From Cyrtodaria siliqua (lineage: Eukaryota > Mollusca > Bivalvia > Adapedonta > Hiatellidae): DNA of 64,000 nucleotides. The stretch spans positions 496,001 through 560,000 of the forward strand of contig JAWPHD010000002.1 in NCBI GenBank assembly GCA_037043455.1, given 5' to 3'. Numbering within the stretch: the first letter of the stretch is position 1; every line of letters starts with the position of its first letter. The translations under genes were made by a program, and so were the position numbers. The notes under the pieces are model-generated. The model saw only the letters and a list, made by a program, of their open reading frames with translations, ran no database searches and had not been told where the DNA came from. Shown one piece after another: positions 1 to 10,357 of the stretch.

Positions 1-254
1 CTCCATTTAGTTAAAATTTACAGATTACGCTGTCGCGTGCATATTTGTGACAAATTGAATTGTTTTTTCTTCGTTTGTATGCACGATCAGCGCGCATTAG
101 CTTTAAAAAAAAGCGCGATCTCGTAGAAAACGGCGCGAATCACGCATCCTAGAATAGACACTGGCTTTATAATTAAAAATTGTGGTAGCATTATGACATT
201 TTTATAAGCTAGAAAAGAAATATTGTTTCAACTAGGATAAATTGAATGTGATTA

Positions 255-905
255 TAATGTTGCCCCCCCCCCCCCCCCCCCCCTTCTCCAACTCGAAACT
301 CGAATTTTTTTATTCTTACATAGCTTCTTACACATATATGTTGCTCCCTCCCACCCTCACCCCCTGCATCCCCACCCCCACCCCCACTCGAAACTTTTTT
401 TTTTTTTATATATTTCTGTGTTGTTTTAGTCAATTCTTACACATAGCTATGTTGCACCGTCACCCCCCCACCCCCACCCCCGATGCTCGAAACTGGAATA
501 TTTTTTTATTTAATGTTTATTGTTTTTTACATATTTCTGTGTGGTTTTGGTAAATTCTTACACATAGCTTCTTACACATATATGTTGCCCCCTCCACCCC
601 ACTCCCTGCCTCTCCAACTCGAAACTCTTTTGTCAATTCTTACACATAGCTATCTTGCCCCCCCCACCCCCTCCCCCCACTCCCACCCCACTCAAAATAT
701 TTTTGTGTTGTTTGGGTGAATTCTTACATAGCTTCTTACACATGTTGCCCTCATCACCCCACTCCCCACACCATCCACCACCACCTCTCCCCCACACCCA
801 CCCCCCACCCCACTTGAAACCTGATATTTTTTTTTTTTAACATATTTCTGTGTAGTTTTGGTCAGTTCTTACACATAGCTATGTTGCACTCCCAACCCCA
901 CCCCA
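255..905. repeat. C-rich degenerate tandem repeat with 21-base poly-C
   Basis: Five or six diverged units of about 100-130 bp. Each contains a CCCCACCCC tract, 'ACTCGAAACT', a T run, 'TATTTCTGTGT' and 'TTCTTACACATAGCT'. A pure C run occupies about 263-283. Short open frames on both strands encode only proline/leucine or glycine-rich low-complexity peptides and are not genes. The C tracts could form i-motif or, on the minus strand, G-quadruplex structures (inference). Bases 1-254 upstream show nothing recognisable. Confidence 0.85.
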
Positions 906-969
906 CATTGTTTTAGCCTTGTTTTCTGATGGTATATACTAGCTATATAATTTATTATTCTCTGAAAAA

Positions 970-1068
970 TTGAATAGTCGAGCTGCACTGTACTCCGACA
1001 GCTCTTGTTCTTATAACCTATATTGTGTTGATGAGTCGTTAAACAACATTCATAAACATTCAGTTTGT
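970..1068 (+). mobile_element. 3' tail fragment of an S2-type SINE
   Basis: The stretch 'ATAACCTATATTGTGTTGATGA' is matched at 12289-12315 and 44450-44475, where it forms the 3' end of fuller S2 SINE copies. The phrase before it (GTCGAGCTGCACTGTACTCC) corresponds to the 'AGAGTAGAG...' part of those copies. The tRNA-like head and central body are missing, so this is a 5'-truncated copy. Confidence 0.55.
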
Positions 1069-1409
1069 TATGGCAAAACCTGTCCTGGGAATAGTGTAAT
1101 AAAATTATGTTGTTTTGTGGAAATACTCTAAAGATTTGAAACTTTTGAACTTTAATTTAATCAACGCAAAACTTAAGTGATACAAAATAAATGTCTTTTT
1201 AGACCAAGTTTATGGATAATTGTTTTCATGTCCCAGCAAAAGTCATCTATGTATACTTGTTTTTGTTTTTTTCATATTTCATTATAATACCTGTGCCTGT
1301 CAGCATTACAAAAGTAATGCCTTTTTCAAACGCTGTACCAGTAAGTAGTGTGACTAATAATGGAAGATCACAATAGTTTATTAGGTGGTTAATATTGTGA
1401 CTTGCTTAT
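1069..1409. other. Unassigned sequence
   Basis: AT-rich with no open frame of note, no RNA gene and no internal repeat that I can see. Confidence 0.5.
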
Positions 1410-2118
1410 GGGGCCTTTACACAGGATGGCGACCTTTGTGCCTCCCGTGTGCGACCATAAAATTTGCCAGGTCGTCGTTGGAGGCTCAAAGGAGGCAGAA
1501 TGGTTGCCTAGGTCGTTCAAAGGTGGTACACAGGAGGTTCAGACATCGCCATGGACGCCATGGTCGCCGTGAATTTTTGAACATGTTCAAAACAGTCGCA
1601 CAAAGGTCGCCGAGGAGGTTGGTTGCTCAAAGGTGGCTCAAAGGAGGCAGAAGGGAGGCACAAGCATTACCGTGGTTGCAGAATGGAGGCACAGTTGTCG
1701 CCCAATGGTCGCCAGGTAATAGATGCGTTCTGCTGTAATTTTTTTGGCTGAATGGTCGACCAGTGATCGTCGTTAGTTGCCGTTGGTCGCCGATGATGGC
1801 ACAGAGGAGGCACAGAGGAGGCTCAATGGTTGCCCAAACATTGCTCGGGGGTCGCCAATAATCGCGTTGGTTGCCGTAGGTTGCACAGGGGAAGCACAGG
1901 GGAGGCAGGCAGGTGGCTCAGTGGACGCACAGGTCGTTCGTAGATCGCCATGAAAATGCCCGAAAATTTCATTTTTAGTGGTTCAAGGGAGGCACAAGGA
2001 TCACTGGAGCAGTTACATAGAAACATGATTTTCTGGGTTGAGGCGACCATTGAGCGTCCTGGCCATTTTTTGGTCGCTCAAAGGTGGCACAAAGGTCGCA
2101 ACCCTGTGTAAAGGGGCC
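1410..2118. mobile_element. Non-autonomous TIR transposon, 709 bp
   Basis: The left end 'GGGGCCTTTACACAGG' followed by 'GCGACCTTTGTGCC' is mirrored at the right end ('GGCACAAAGGTCGCAACC' then 'CTGTGTAAAGGGGCC'). This gives terminal inverted repeats of about 38 bp with a few differences. The interior is built from degenerate short direct repeats on the theme 'GGAGGCACA', 'GGTCGC' and 'GCTCAAAGG', and is far more GC-rich than its flanks. A 117-codon frame (1385-1738, +) and a 75-codon frame (1823-2050, -) inside it resemble no transposase. I see no clear target-site duplication, so the superfamily is open. Confidence 0.75.
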
Positions 2119-2179
2119 TTTACTAATTTAATGTATATTTACCTTTGCACAGATGTAATTGATCTGTAACGACATTCCT

Positions 2180-2730
2180 ATTAAGATATTTGTAGATATT
2201 TTAAGGACATCTTAATTACATTTCCTATTTAAAGGAATTTAGTTCACATTTTAAAGAACATTTGACCAACTTTAAATAGAGAAAATGTTCTAAAACTGTT
2301 CTTAAACAATTTCATGAAGAAAGTTTAGGAACTTTCAGGGTTTAAACTGTTCTTAATTAGCGCTTAACACTTAAAGTTTAAGAACACTTAGAGTTAAGAA
2401 CGGTTTAAGAACCCTTGAAGTTCCTGAATAGTTCTTCATTGTTCAAGAACAAATTAAGAACAGTTCAGGAACCCCTGCAGTTCCTAAACTGTTCTTGATT
2501 TGCTCTTGAAATTGTTCAAGAACATTTTTAGAACATTTTCCCTATTTAAAGGTTCTTGAACTGTTCTAAACTTGTTCAAGAATCTTTCAAGAATATCTTA
2601 AGAAAAATTAAAGTTCTTGAAATGTTCTTCAATAGTTCTTGAAAATGTTCAAGAAGCTTAACATATTAAGAACATATGTTCTAGAACTGTTCTTATTGTT
2701 TTAGAACTGTTCATGAACTGTTCTTGAGTA
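2180..2730. repeat. GTTCTT/AAGAAC foldback element
   Basis: Dense alternating AAGAAC and GTTCTT words form a large imperfect hairpin centred near 2405. An exact anchor is 2271-2295 against 2525-2550: 'TTTAAATAGAGAAAATG' on one side and the complement of 'CATTTTCCCTATTTAAA' on the other. Further in, 'AACAATTTCATGAAGAAA' pairs with the complement of 'GCTCTTGAAATTGTTC'. It could be a palindromic MITE or an inverted duplication of a short tandem repeat. No coding potential. Confidence 0.7.
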
Positions 2731-2803
2731 TAAGAACAGAGTTTCGCAGGGGAGGCCAGTCCCTTATACATTCATAGAGGGCTAAGGGTTAAAGCTTCAG
2801 TTG

Positions 2804-2818
2804 GATAGATAGATAGAT
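2804..2818. repeat. (GATA)n microsatellite
   Basis: Short run of GATA repeats. Confidence 0.8.
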
Positions 2819-3386
2819 CTATGCAATATTACCAGTTTAATTTTGAACAGCTGTATTTGCATGTGTGACACTGTAACACATTGATGCTTGTGCCCAACTA
2901 TGTTTATGCTAATATAACATCCATTATCATATGTATGGTGGGCAGACCTGTTTCTACATGTCTGGTACATAGGTGGAAATCTTCTGCCTCATTTAATGTA
3001 CACTGGTTGGATTAACAGCAAGGTAATGTAAGGTCACTGGTCTGTGAAACGGGCCAACTTGGGGCTAACATGACAAGAATAGGCAAAAACAATATCCTTT
3101 TATGTCTGTTAATTTTGTGGGTGTTAGATATTGAGAGGAGGAGACAGAGGGGAGGTACAGAGGAAAGGAAATATGTACATTGTATACAATAGAAGATTCC
3201 CCTGAACTATCAGATTTATTTTTATACTTAGTCTGTTTAATGTCAGACCCGTAAGTTCAAAACTATGTATGCAAAGGGTCGCTCTTACAAAATTAAAAAA
3301 AAAATCTGCTTAGTTGGACAAAAGTTCGAAAATTTATTGATTTTTAGCTTGACTATTCGAAGAATAAGAGAGCCACATCAAGGTTT
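2819..3386. other. Unassigned sequence
   Basis: No coding frame, RNA gene or recognisable repeat beyond short A runs near 3293-3302. Confidence 0.5.
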
Positions 3387-3745
3387 GTGTGTAAGCTACG
3401 TTTAAAAGTCTATGTCTCTTACATTTTTTATCCTAGTACAACCAATTTGGCCATGGGCTTTCTTATAGCATTATCTTAAGGGCTGGATAAGCAATTTTGT
3501 TTCCTGTAACCCATGGAACCCAAATTCTGATAGCCCTTAAAATGTGTCTATTTCACATCGCATTTTGCGTGTAAGCTGTGTTTACAGGTCTATTATCTGT
3601 TACATTTCTTGTCCTAGCTCAACTAAATTTGGGATTTGGTTTCTTTATAGTATGTTGTAAAGGGTTGCGTAAGTAATTTTGTCTTCTGCAAATTCTGGGC
3701 TCCCATGGAATCGAAATTGTGATGGCCCATAAAATGTGCAATAAA
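3387..3745. repeat. Diverged two-copy tandem duplication, ~180-bp unit
   Basis: Copy 1 (about 3387-3550) and copy 2 (about 3567-3740) share in order 'GTGTAAGCT.CGTTTA', 'CTTACATTT...TCCTAG', 'GGGCTTTCTTATAG', 'AAGGG.TG..TAAGCAATTTTGT', 'CCCATGGAA' and 'GATAGCCC.TAAAATGTG'. Identity is about 70-75% by eye. A short frame running 3747-4007 just downstream has no recognisable product. Confidence 0.65.
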
Positions 3746-4012
3746 GGTGTTGTATATATCTATAATTATGGTTTGGGATGTTTCATTTTGGGAAAGATGT
3801 TTATATTTTCATATATTATTAATTTATTATAATTACTTCTCAGTCAGAACTGACTTGATAGACAAAAACATATTGCAGAAGTTATTCTTTTTCTCAAATT
3901 CTCAGAGATTGTTCAGACTGGGAAAGATTTCTGCCACAGTTGGAGAAAAAACACATCAAATTTTAATTGGGAAGGGGTCCACAACAGGCCTTTGTTACAT
4001 AAGGTAAAACAG

Positions 4013-5612
4013 CAGGGTCTGGAAATATTTTGAAAATCCACTTGCCCAGGGCAAGTAGATTTTCAAAATCCACTTGCCCTGCCCAAAATGTCACTTGCCC
4101 TGATTTCAAAAGTCACTTGCCCAACATTTAAGCTACGTCGAGACCGCACGCTAATTTAAATCCTTTTCTCTCTCTGTTTTTTTTGTCATATTTTTTTTAC
4201 ATAATTTCATTGTAAAATTAATGACTTAAATTATGAAGGATCAGAGCTACAGGTTGTTACCATTATGCACATATCAGTGTTTTACTCCACCGGTGGGAGA
4301 GGGGGAGTGGGGTGTCAGTGGGGATACCCCGAGGATATAACATCGCTGATGAACCTGGTACCAAATTGGTAGACTCTAATGCCTATGGAATTAAGATGTA
4401 CAAGATGCTTGCTCCGAGTGCAGTAATTACAAAAGGGAAGGCAGATAACAAAAAAAAAAGATACATTAGGTCGAACAAAACTTTTTTCTACTTCTACTTT
4501 TACTTTTGTTATAGACTACACCAGATAAAAAGAATGAAAAAAATGATGCATTAGGTCAAACAGAACTTTTTTCCTACTTTCACTTTCGTTATATAATTCA
4601 TGTAGATAATTAAGTGTTGGAAATTATTAGCACGGTTTATGCCTAAATCTGACTGATACTGTAGTTGTTTTTCTGCTAATATCTTTTGAGTTGCCAAATT
4701 GCAATTCTTCGAATAATTATCGAAATTAGCCAAGGTCGAAGCACATCTTGGATACAATGGCAAATTTGATCAAAACAAAAACACGCCATTCCGTCATTGA
4801 TCTCGGATTCATTCAAAACAAACATGGCATTTTGAAATAAAAACAGATGCACACCTATTCATTACGACATGCGTCGATAGTCTCTTTGCCCATCAAACAA
4901 CGCCGTCAAATTGCCACAATCGTTTAATTGCCCTACTTGTTTACAAATTGGTTTGATTGAATCGCCATTGTTTCACTTTACCACGTGGTAGTGAACGGGA
5001 GTTGTTTCATTGGCTGATAAAAATACATCGGTTATTTGATTGGATAATATGGATACAGTACTAGGTCAAGTGTTGCGTCATGATTTTTAATTACTGAAAA
5101 GAATATTACCTACGACACACCGACCGACATACAAAGCGACAACACCATCTCAATAACTGATTTACACACTGATGTGTATTTCACACTAATCTGGCGCGTG
5201 ACTTACTTCCTGCATAGAGGGGCTCGTAACGGGGGTATATTTCACACGGTTATCGCATTCTAAAAAACGCCCGTCTTCAACTGAAGATTGCACCCCAAGC
5301 GTTCCTCGGCCAATCAAATTTTGATAAACTGTCAAGTGGGAGGGATTAAACAATAACGAACAACACGGGTCAGCTTTAACAGGTCAGTTTTATGACACTG
5401 ATCAGTAATTGCTCGCGGCGAAAGCGACGGGTGGTTAATTACTACGCAATTTTCAGCAAACTTCACAGTCCAGGCAAATTTTCCCTTGATTTTTATCTAA
5501 TAATGAAACGTCCATCGGGCAAGTGACGGACAACCAGATTTACGAAGGTTACCTGCCCGCACCCAAAACCCACTTGCCCGTGGCGTCGGGCAACCATATT
5601 TCCGGAGCCCTG
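4013..5612. mobile_element. hAT-like non-autonomous transposon, 1600 bp, 5-bp TSD
   Basis: It starts CAGGGTCTGGAAATAT and ends with the complement of CAGGGCTCCGGAAATAT. It is flanked on both sides by AACAG (4008-4012 and 5613-5617), a 5-bp target-site duplication. Both ends also carry subterminal words 'CACTTGCCC' and 'GGGCAAGTG' in both orientations (4040-4115 and 5518-5592), a typical arrangement for transposase-binding subrepeats. CAGGG ends fit the hAT superfamily, and hAT lineages with 5-bp duplications are known. The interior has no transposase frame; the short frames at 4312-4554 (+) and 4551-4763 (-) are chance. Confidence 0.8.
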
Positions 5613-5617
5613 AACAG

Positions 5618-6044
5618 CCCGAGTTATATTTGATATACATGTATATGTCTTTGTAACCCAAGAAATGGACATATTTCAGACAAGGGAGACCATTCTGTAA
5701 TATAAAACCAGTCTAAGTTAAGGGAGGTAATAAACGTTTAGTATATAGGCAGTGCATACTTAGACTGTTCAATTATACAAGAACTAACCCCTGCTAGCCT
5801 GCCGTACTTGTACAGGTGCATGTAGTCGTACTGGTACAGGTGCATGTAGCCGTATGATGTATGTTGATATTAAACTACTATGACTGGGGCTGCTGTACTG
5901 CCCATACTACAGAAGGTGATCATGTAATTGCTCCCAGCCATTGCTTCTTGGCTGCGGATCCAGAATTTTTGGCTTGAGGGCGGAATGTTTGCACATGTTT
6001 GTATGTGTGTGTGTGTGTAAACCATTTTCAGGGGCAAAATCACT
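5618..6044. other. Unassigned sequence with a 24-bp duplication and (GT)n
   Basis: A perfect-length 24-bp tandem pair lies at 5803-5826 and 5827-5850 ('CGTACTTGTACAGGTGCA' and 'CGTACTGGTACAGGTGCA'). A (GT)n run follows at about 6001-6018. Nothing coding is visible. Confidence 0.55.
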
Positions 6045-6049
6045 TTTGT

Positions 6050-6255
6050 GGTTGAGGTGGTAATGACGCTACATTGTAAACCTCGATTCCCATCGCTGGG
6101 GGTTCGAATCCCACTCGGAGCTCAACTGTAAGTGAGAAAGTGTCTATTCTTACGGATGGCGAGAGGGTATACAGTACCAGTTCTACCCAGGAATACGTGG
6201 GTGGTCTGCCTTCACCACAAAAAATAGAACATCATAGTACATAGCCTAAAACAAA
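6050..6255 (+). mobile_element. SINE S1, full-length-like
   Basis: tRNA-derived head with an A-box-like 'GTGGTTGAGGTGGTAATG' and a B-box 'GGTTCGAATCC' near 6107, then the body 'AAGTGAGAAAGTGTCTATTC', 'TACAGTACCAGTTCTACCC', 'GTGGTCTGCCTTCACCAC' and a poor-A 3' region. The same body occurs at 15105-15300, 30760-30872, 39640-39880, 45615-45840 and 57531-57740, which establishes a dispersed family. RNA polymerase III would transcribe it (family knowledge). It encodes no protein. Confidence 0.85.
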
Positions 6256-6501
6256 CACTTGGGATGGAGGTACACTGCTTGTTATGCTGCGCCCTAGATG
6301 CGCTCATGTTTCCATCTTTCCCAGAGACAATCATAAATATTATCCTTTTATAGGGATGGAGCTCAGTTGTGTGTAAACTATTTTTATACCCCTACTTTCA
6401 CAAATAGAAGTGGGGGCTATATAGGAAATTGTCCCATCCCGTTGCGTCGCACGACACATTTTTGTCCCGTCGCATAACGCATATTTGTCGCGACACTTTT
6501 T

Positions 6502-7883
6502 AGATCTACTGATCAAAGATCAGCAAAGCTTATGCCGTAATCTTTTTTTTGCCCTGACACTGCGACTACTCTGAAACCACTGCATGGAATTTCATGAAAC
6601 GTTACAGGAATGTTGCCCATGGTGTCTAGTTGATCCTAGTAAAAGTTCATGTTGATGTGAAATCCAAGATTGCCGCCAAATCTAAAAATAGATTTAAAAA
6701 AAACTAATTTGTAGCTACTACCGGTACTTCTTGAAAACTATAAGTGATATAGATATGGAACTTTTTATAAAATGATCAGCATGACATGATGTTGGTCCTT
6801 GTCGAAAATTGTTTTGAATCAACGTTAAGCATGGCTGCCAGCGAGTTATATAGTAAAAACTTGTAGTAACTACTCTTCTGAAACTACTTGACAGATTTTC
6901 ATGAAACTTCACAGGAATGTTGCTCTTGATGTCTAGTTGATCCTAGCAAATTTTAGGTCGGCCGGAAATTCAAGATGGCCACCACGGCTAAAAATAGATT
7001 TTTAAAAACAAGTTTGTAGTGACTACTTCTTGAAAACTATAAGTGATATTGATATGGGAATTTTTCTAAAATGGTCAGCATGACATGATGTTGATCTTTG
7101 TCGAAAATCATTTTTATTCAAAATTAAACATGGCCGCCAGCGACCATCTTTGTTTACATAGAGTTATATTATAAAAAAGTTGTAGCGACTGCTCCTCTGA
7201 AACTACTGCATGGATTTTCATGAAACTTTGCAGGAATGTTGCTCTTGATATCTAGTTGATCCTAGTAAAATTTCAGGTCGTCCAGAAATACAATATGGCT
7301 GCGACAGCTAAAAATAGATTTTTAAAAAACAAGTTTGTAGCGACTACTTCTTAAAAACTATAAGTGATATTGATATGGGACTTGCTCTAAAATGATCAGC
7401 ATGACATGATGTTGTTCCTTGTTGAAAATCATTTTGATTCGACATAAAACATGGCTGCCAGTGGCCATCTTTGTTTACATAGAGTTATATAGTAAAAACT
7501 TTTAGCGACTACTCCTCTGAAACTTAGTTACTTGACAGATTTTCATGAAGCTTCACAGGAATATTGCTCTTGATGTCTAGGTGATTCTAGCAAAATTTAA
7601 GGTCTGCCGGAAGTTCAAGATGGCCGCCATGGCTAAAAATAGATTTTTAAAAAACAGATTTCTTGAAAACTGTAAGTGATACTGATGTGGGACTTTTTCT
7701 AAAATGATCAGCATGACATGATGTTGATCCTTGTCGAAAATTATTTTGATTCGACATTAAACATGGCTCAGTCAATACTTACTCCTCTGAAACTACTGGA
7801 CAGATTTTTTTCATGAAACTTCACAGGAATGCTGATCTATCTATCAAATTTATCAGTAGAGCTTCAAGGTCAGTGACCTCTTG
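6502..7883 (+). mobile_element. Family A element, ~320-bp tandem cores
   Basis: The start AGATCTACTGATC is a mutated form of the family AGCTCTACTG(G/A)TC. The end is CAGTAGAGCT-TCAAGGTCAGTGACCTCTTG|TTT, with the inverted terminal motif set inside a 3' GGTCA/TGACC hairpin. Between lie about four diverged core units of about 320 bp. Each has 'GCGACTACTCCTCTGAAACT', 'CAAGATGGCCGCC', 'AAAATAGATTTTTAAAA', 'AAGTGATATTGATATGGGA' and 'GGCCATCTTTGTTTACATAG'. It sits inside the family C element. Other copies are at 21970-26048 and 41396-42932. Confidence 0.75.
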
Positions 7884-7996
7884 TTTATTACTAGCACTTC
7901 TCAGTTTTGAATGGGTTGTTCCCAAACTTCATATACTCATAACAACTTATGACCTTATGTCCCTCTACTTCACCCATGGTTGATTGCCTGATTTTT

Positions 7997-8660
7997 AGCT
8001 CTACTGGCCAAGAACCAGCAGAGCTTATGGGATGGCGAGTTGTCCATCATCCGTTGTCTGTCCGTTAACTTTTACCTCGTTAAGGTGATAGAGCCTTCAT
8101 TTTTCATCCAATCTTTACCAAACTTTAACAGATTGTTAATGTCAATGAAAGCTCGGACTTACGAAACTTGACAAGGATGATCAGTATCAAGCCTAGTTGT
8201 GCGTATCATCGCCATATTCCAGTTGAATGATTTTTGGCAGAGTTATGGCCCTTTAAATGTTTTAATAACCAAACTTTTTCCAGATTAGTCTCTTATGAAC
8301 TCCTTGCCGGATTTCAACGAATCTCTTGGCGGGGATGATCAGTATCAAGCCTAGTTGCACATGTCATTGCTGTGTTCTGGTTGAATGATTTTTGGCCCTT
8401 TTAATGTTTTAAATTTCCAGTTCAGTGAATTTTAACAGAGTTATGACCCATTAAAGGTTTTAATACACTCACTTCGTACAGACTAGTTCTCCTGAACCTC
8501 TGGCTGGATTTCAACGAAACTTGGCAGGGATGATCAGTACCGATGTTCTTGGTTGAATGATTTTTGAAAGGCCCCTTATTCATAAACTAAATATAAATCT
8601 CGCTTGGCTATCTTTAGCAAGTAGAGCGTCCACAGGCCCAAGACCCTCTTAGGCCTCTTG
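7997..8660 (+). mobile_element. Family B element (HINE-like), ~160-bp cores
   Basis: It starts AGCTCTACTGGCC after five Ts, continues with CAGCAGAGCTTATG and a GTCC-type stretch, and ends AAGTAGAGCG, then AGGCC...GGCCT, then TCTTG|TTT. The core repeats at about 157-bp spacing ('GATGATCAGTATCAAGCCTAG' at about 8178 and 8335). Uninterrupted family C sequence at 62510-62540 reads through this site, so the outer limits are set by an empty-site comparison. Its ends resemble family A but the core does not. Confidence 0.65.
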
Positions 8661-8731
8661 TTTACAGAATTACGGCCCTTTGTTAGAATAAAAATAATGC
8701 AGGAGTATAAATCACCTTGTGATAGTTCTAG

Positions 8732-9531
8732 TTAATGGTTAATGGTAAAATCACAATACTAAGGCTAGATCTGCTCTTGTTTCTGTCTGCCATAGAGATA
8801 TGTTTGTAATAACAATTACCAAGGTAGAACTCATAGAAAGAGAATGGAAGCATATTGACATTGTCACTGTAACACTGACTGTAGGATTCTGCAAGTGCAT
8901 GGATTAACTAGGCCATCATAAAGGATACAGAGATAGTAAAAGATAAAGAAAGAAGGATTATGGTATATATATATATATATATATATATAGTATCACTGTT
9001 AACTAACTCAGAAGTGGGATATCGTTTATTTCTAGTGTACTTTTCTGGAATATGTTGAACATTGCATTATTACATACACAGATAGTTTCATGGAATATTT
9101 ATTAGCTGTGTGTGTTGCTAATTAATACATCTGTAACAGATATTATGAGAAATAGGTGAGTTGCAAAGTTGCTGTTTGAACTTGATTTTTTTTTTTGTTT
9201 AATCATTCATCAACACATTGTCTAATGTTGTTTACAGCCACAAGTGCTGCGCTGTATTATCGGTTTATCGTTGTATTGTGAAACGGACCTCAAAATAATA
9301 TGTGCCGTAATATTTTTTTAGCATACCGGTTCATACCGGTTTTCTCTACACGTGTGTTTTGATTATGAAAGTAAATCGTAATCTGCAACTAAAAATTATT
9401 TTTAACTTCATATGGTTCCCATGTTTGTAATACAATCATAAATACACATATTGGGAAGTGGGCACCATCATAGTTAAAAATAGACGCACTTCCAATAATA
9501 TCTGGTGTTCGCTTATCGTAATGTGCGCATA
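8732..9531. other. Unassigned sequence with (TA)n
   Basis: A (TA)n microsatellite runs at about 8962-8989. The rest is AT-rich without genes or repeats that I can identify. Confidence 0.5.
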
Positions 9532-9865
9532 GGCCTAAAAAAAATAATTGTGTGGTTAGGGTTACATGGCAAAAAACATCAGGTAGGGTAGGTCGGATTT
9601 TTATTTTTTTTGTTTTTTATTAGTATTACAATGCATTTGCATATTAAACCTGAACCTACTGATTTCAGTGTTACAATCACCAAAAGTCATGTTTTGAAGA
9701 CGTTTCATTTAACAGGACCATGATAACAGTAGAGACCACCCACACCTCCAATAAGCTCAAAATTTACTTTTTGCATTAGTAAATTTTGTTGAAACCTGTT
9801 CACAGACAATAAGTTGTCAACCAGTGAAGTAGCCAAAACATGTGTTAAAATGGCATGTGGAATTG

Positions 9866-9996
9866 AGAGGAAGGGATATGTTATAGATTTTCTCAAACTG
9901 AGAAATTTCTATAATTCATCACATAATATAATATATTCTGTGATGAATTATAGAAATTTCTCAGTTTGAGAAAATCTATAACATATCCCTTCCTCT
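9866..9996. repeat. Perfect 58-bp inverted repeat (hairpin)
   Basis: Arm 9866-9923 is the exact complement of 9939-9996 by my reading, separated by a 15-bp AT spacer. The arms contain 'GGAAGGGATATGTTATAG' and 'GAAATTTCTATAATTC'. Opposed short frames on the two strands both begin MRKSITYPFL because of the palindrome; they are not genes. Part of the arm ('AAATTCATCACAGAATATA') recurs at about 10166-10184. Confidence 0.9.
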
Positions 9997-10192
9997 ACTG
10001 TGCTATCTCGCCTAGTGTGCACGATAGCACAGTAGCCAAATGTTATGAACTAAACGATAGACGTCACGATATTACGTCACAAATTGACGTCATGATATTA
10101 CTCCGCGTTGTCGCCAAAGGAGTGACAGAAGAAGGAATACTTGTGTCAAAAGACGATTGGAAAGAAATTCATCACAGAATATATATTATATA

Positions 10193-10353
10193 GTTTAATT
10201 AACATTTTTGTCGTGATACGGAAAATAATTCACTCGTGAGAAATATTCTTGCGATATAGAAACTTGTGCGAAAACGCACTCGTTTCTATATCGCAAGAAT
10301 CTTTCTCACTCGGGGAATTATTTCCCATATCACTTCAACAATGTTAATTAAAC
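10193..10353. repeat. Second foldback, ~70-bp arms
   Basis: The left arm 'GTTTAATTAACATTTTTG ... TTCTTGCGATATAGAAAC' is mirrored by 'GTTTCTATATCGCAAGAA ... AATGTTAATTAAAC'. The arms are near-perfect with small mismatches, and the loop is about 18 bp around 10264-10280. It abuts the mariner-like MITE that starts at 10358. Likely a small palindromic MITE. Confidence 0.85.
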
Positions 10354-10357
10354 TCTA

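Larger units (their letters stand above)
6386..8731 (+). mobile_element. Family C element (HINE-like), carrying two nested insertions
   Basis: The 5' end is ATACCCCTACTTTC after a T run, with a local hairpin (CCCCTACTTTC...GAAGTGGGGG). The 3' end has AGGAGTAT, the near-inverse of ATACCCCT, followed by the stem-loop ATCACcttGTGAT (8711-8723) and TTCTAG|TT. The body phrases 'TGTTCCCAAACTTCATATAC', 'TGACCTTATGTCCCT' and 'GATTGCCT' match the copy at 62334-63372. Comparison with that copy shows two foreign blocks here, 6502-7883 and 7997-8660. Inverted motif internal to the 3' end, 3' hairpin and TT target match Helentron-type elements (inference). No protein. Confidence 0.65.

Noticed and set aside
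1385..1738. 117-codon Arg-rich frame
   Set aside because: Lies on the repeated GGTCGC/GGAGGCACA words of a non-autonomous TIR element.
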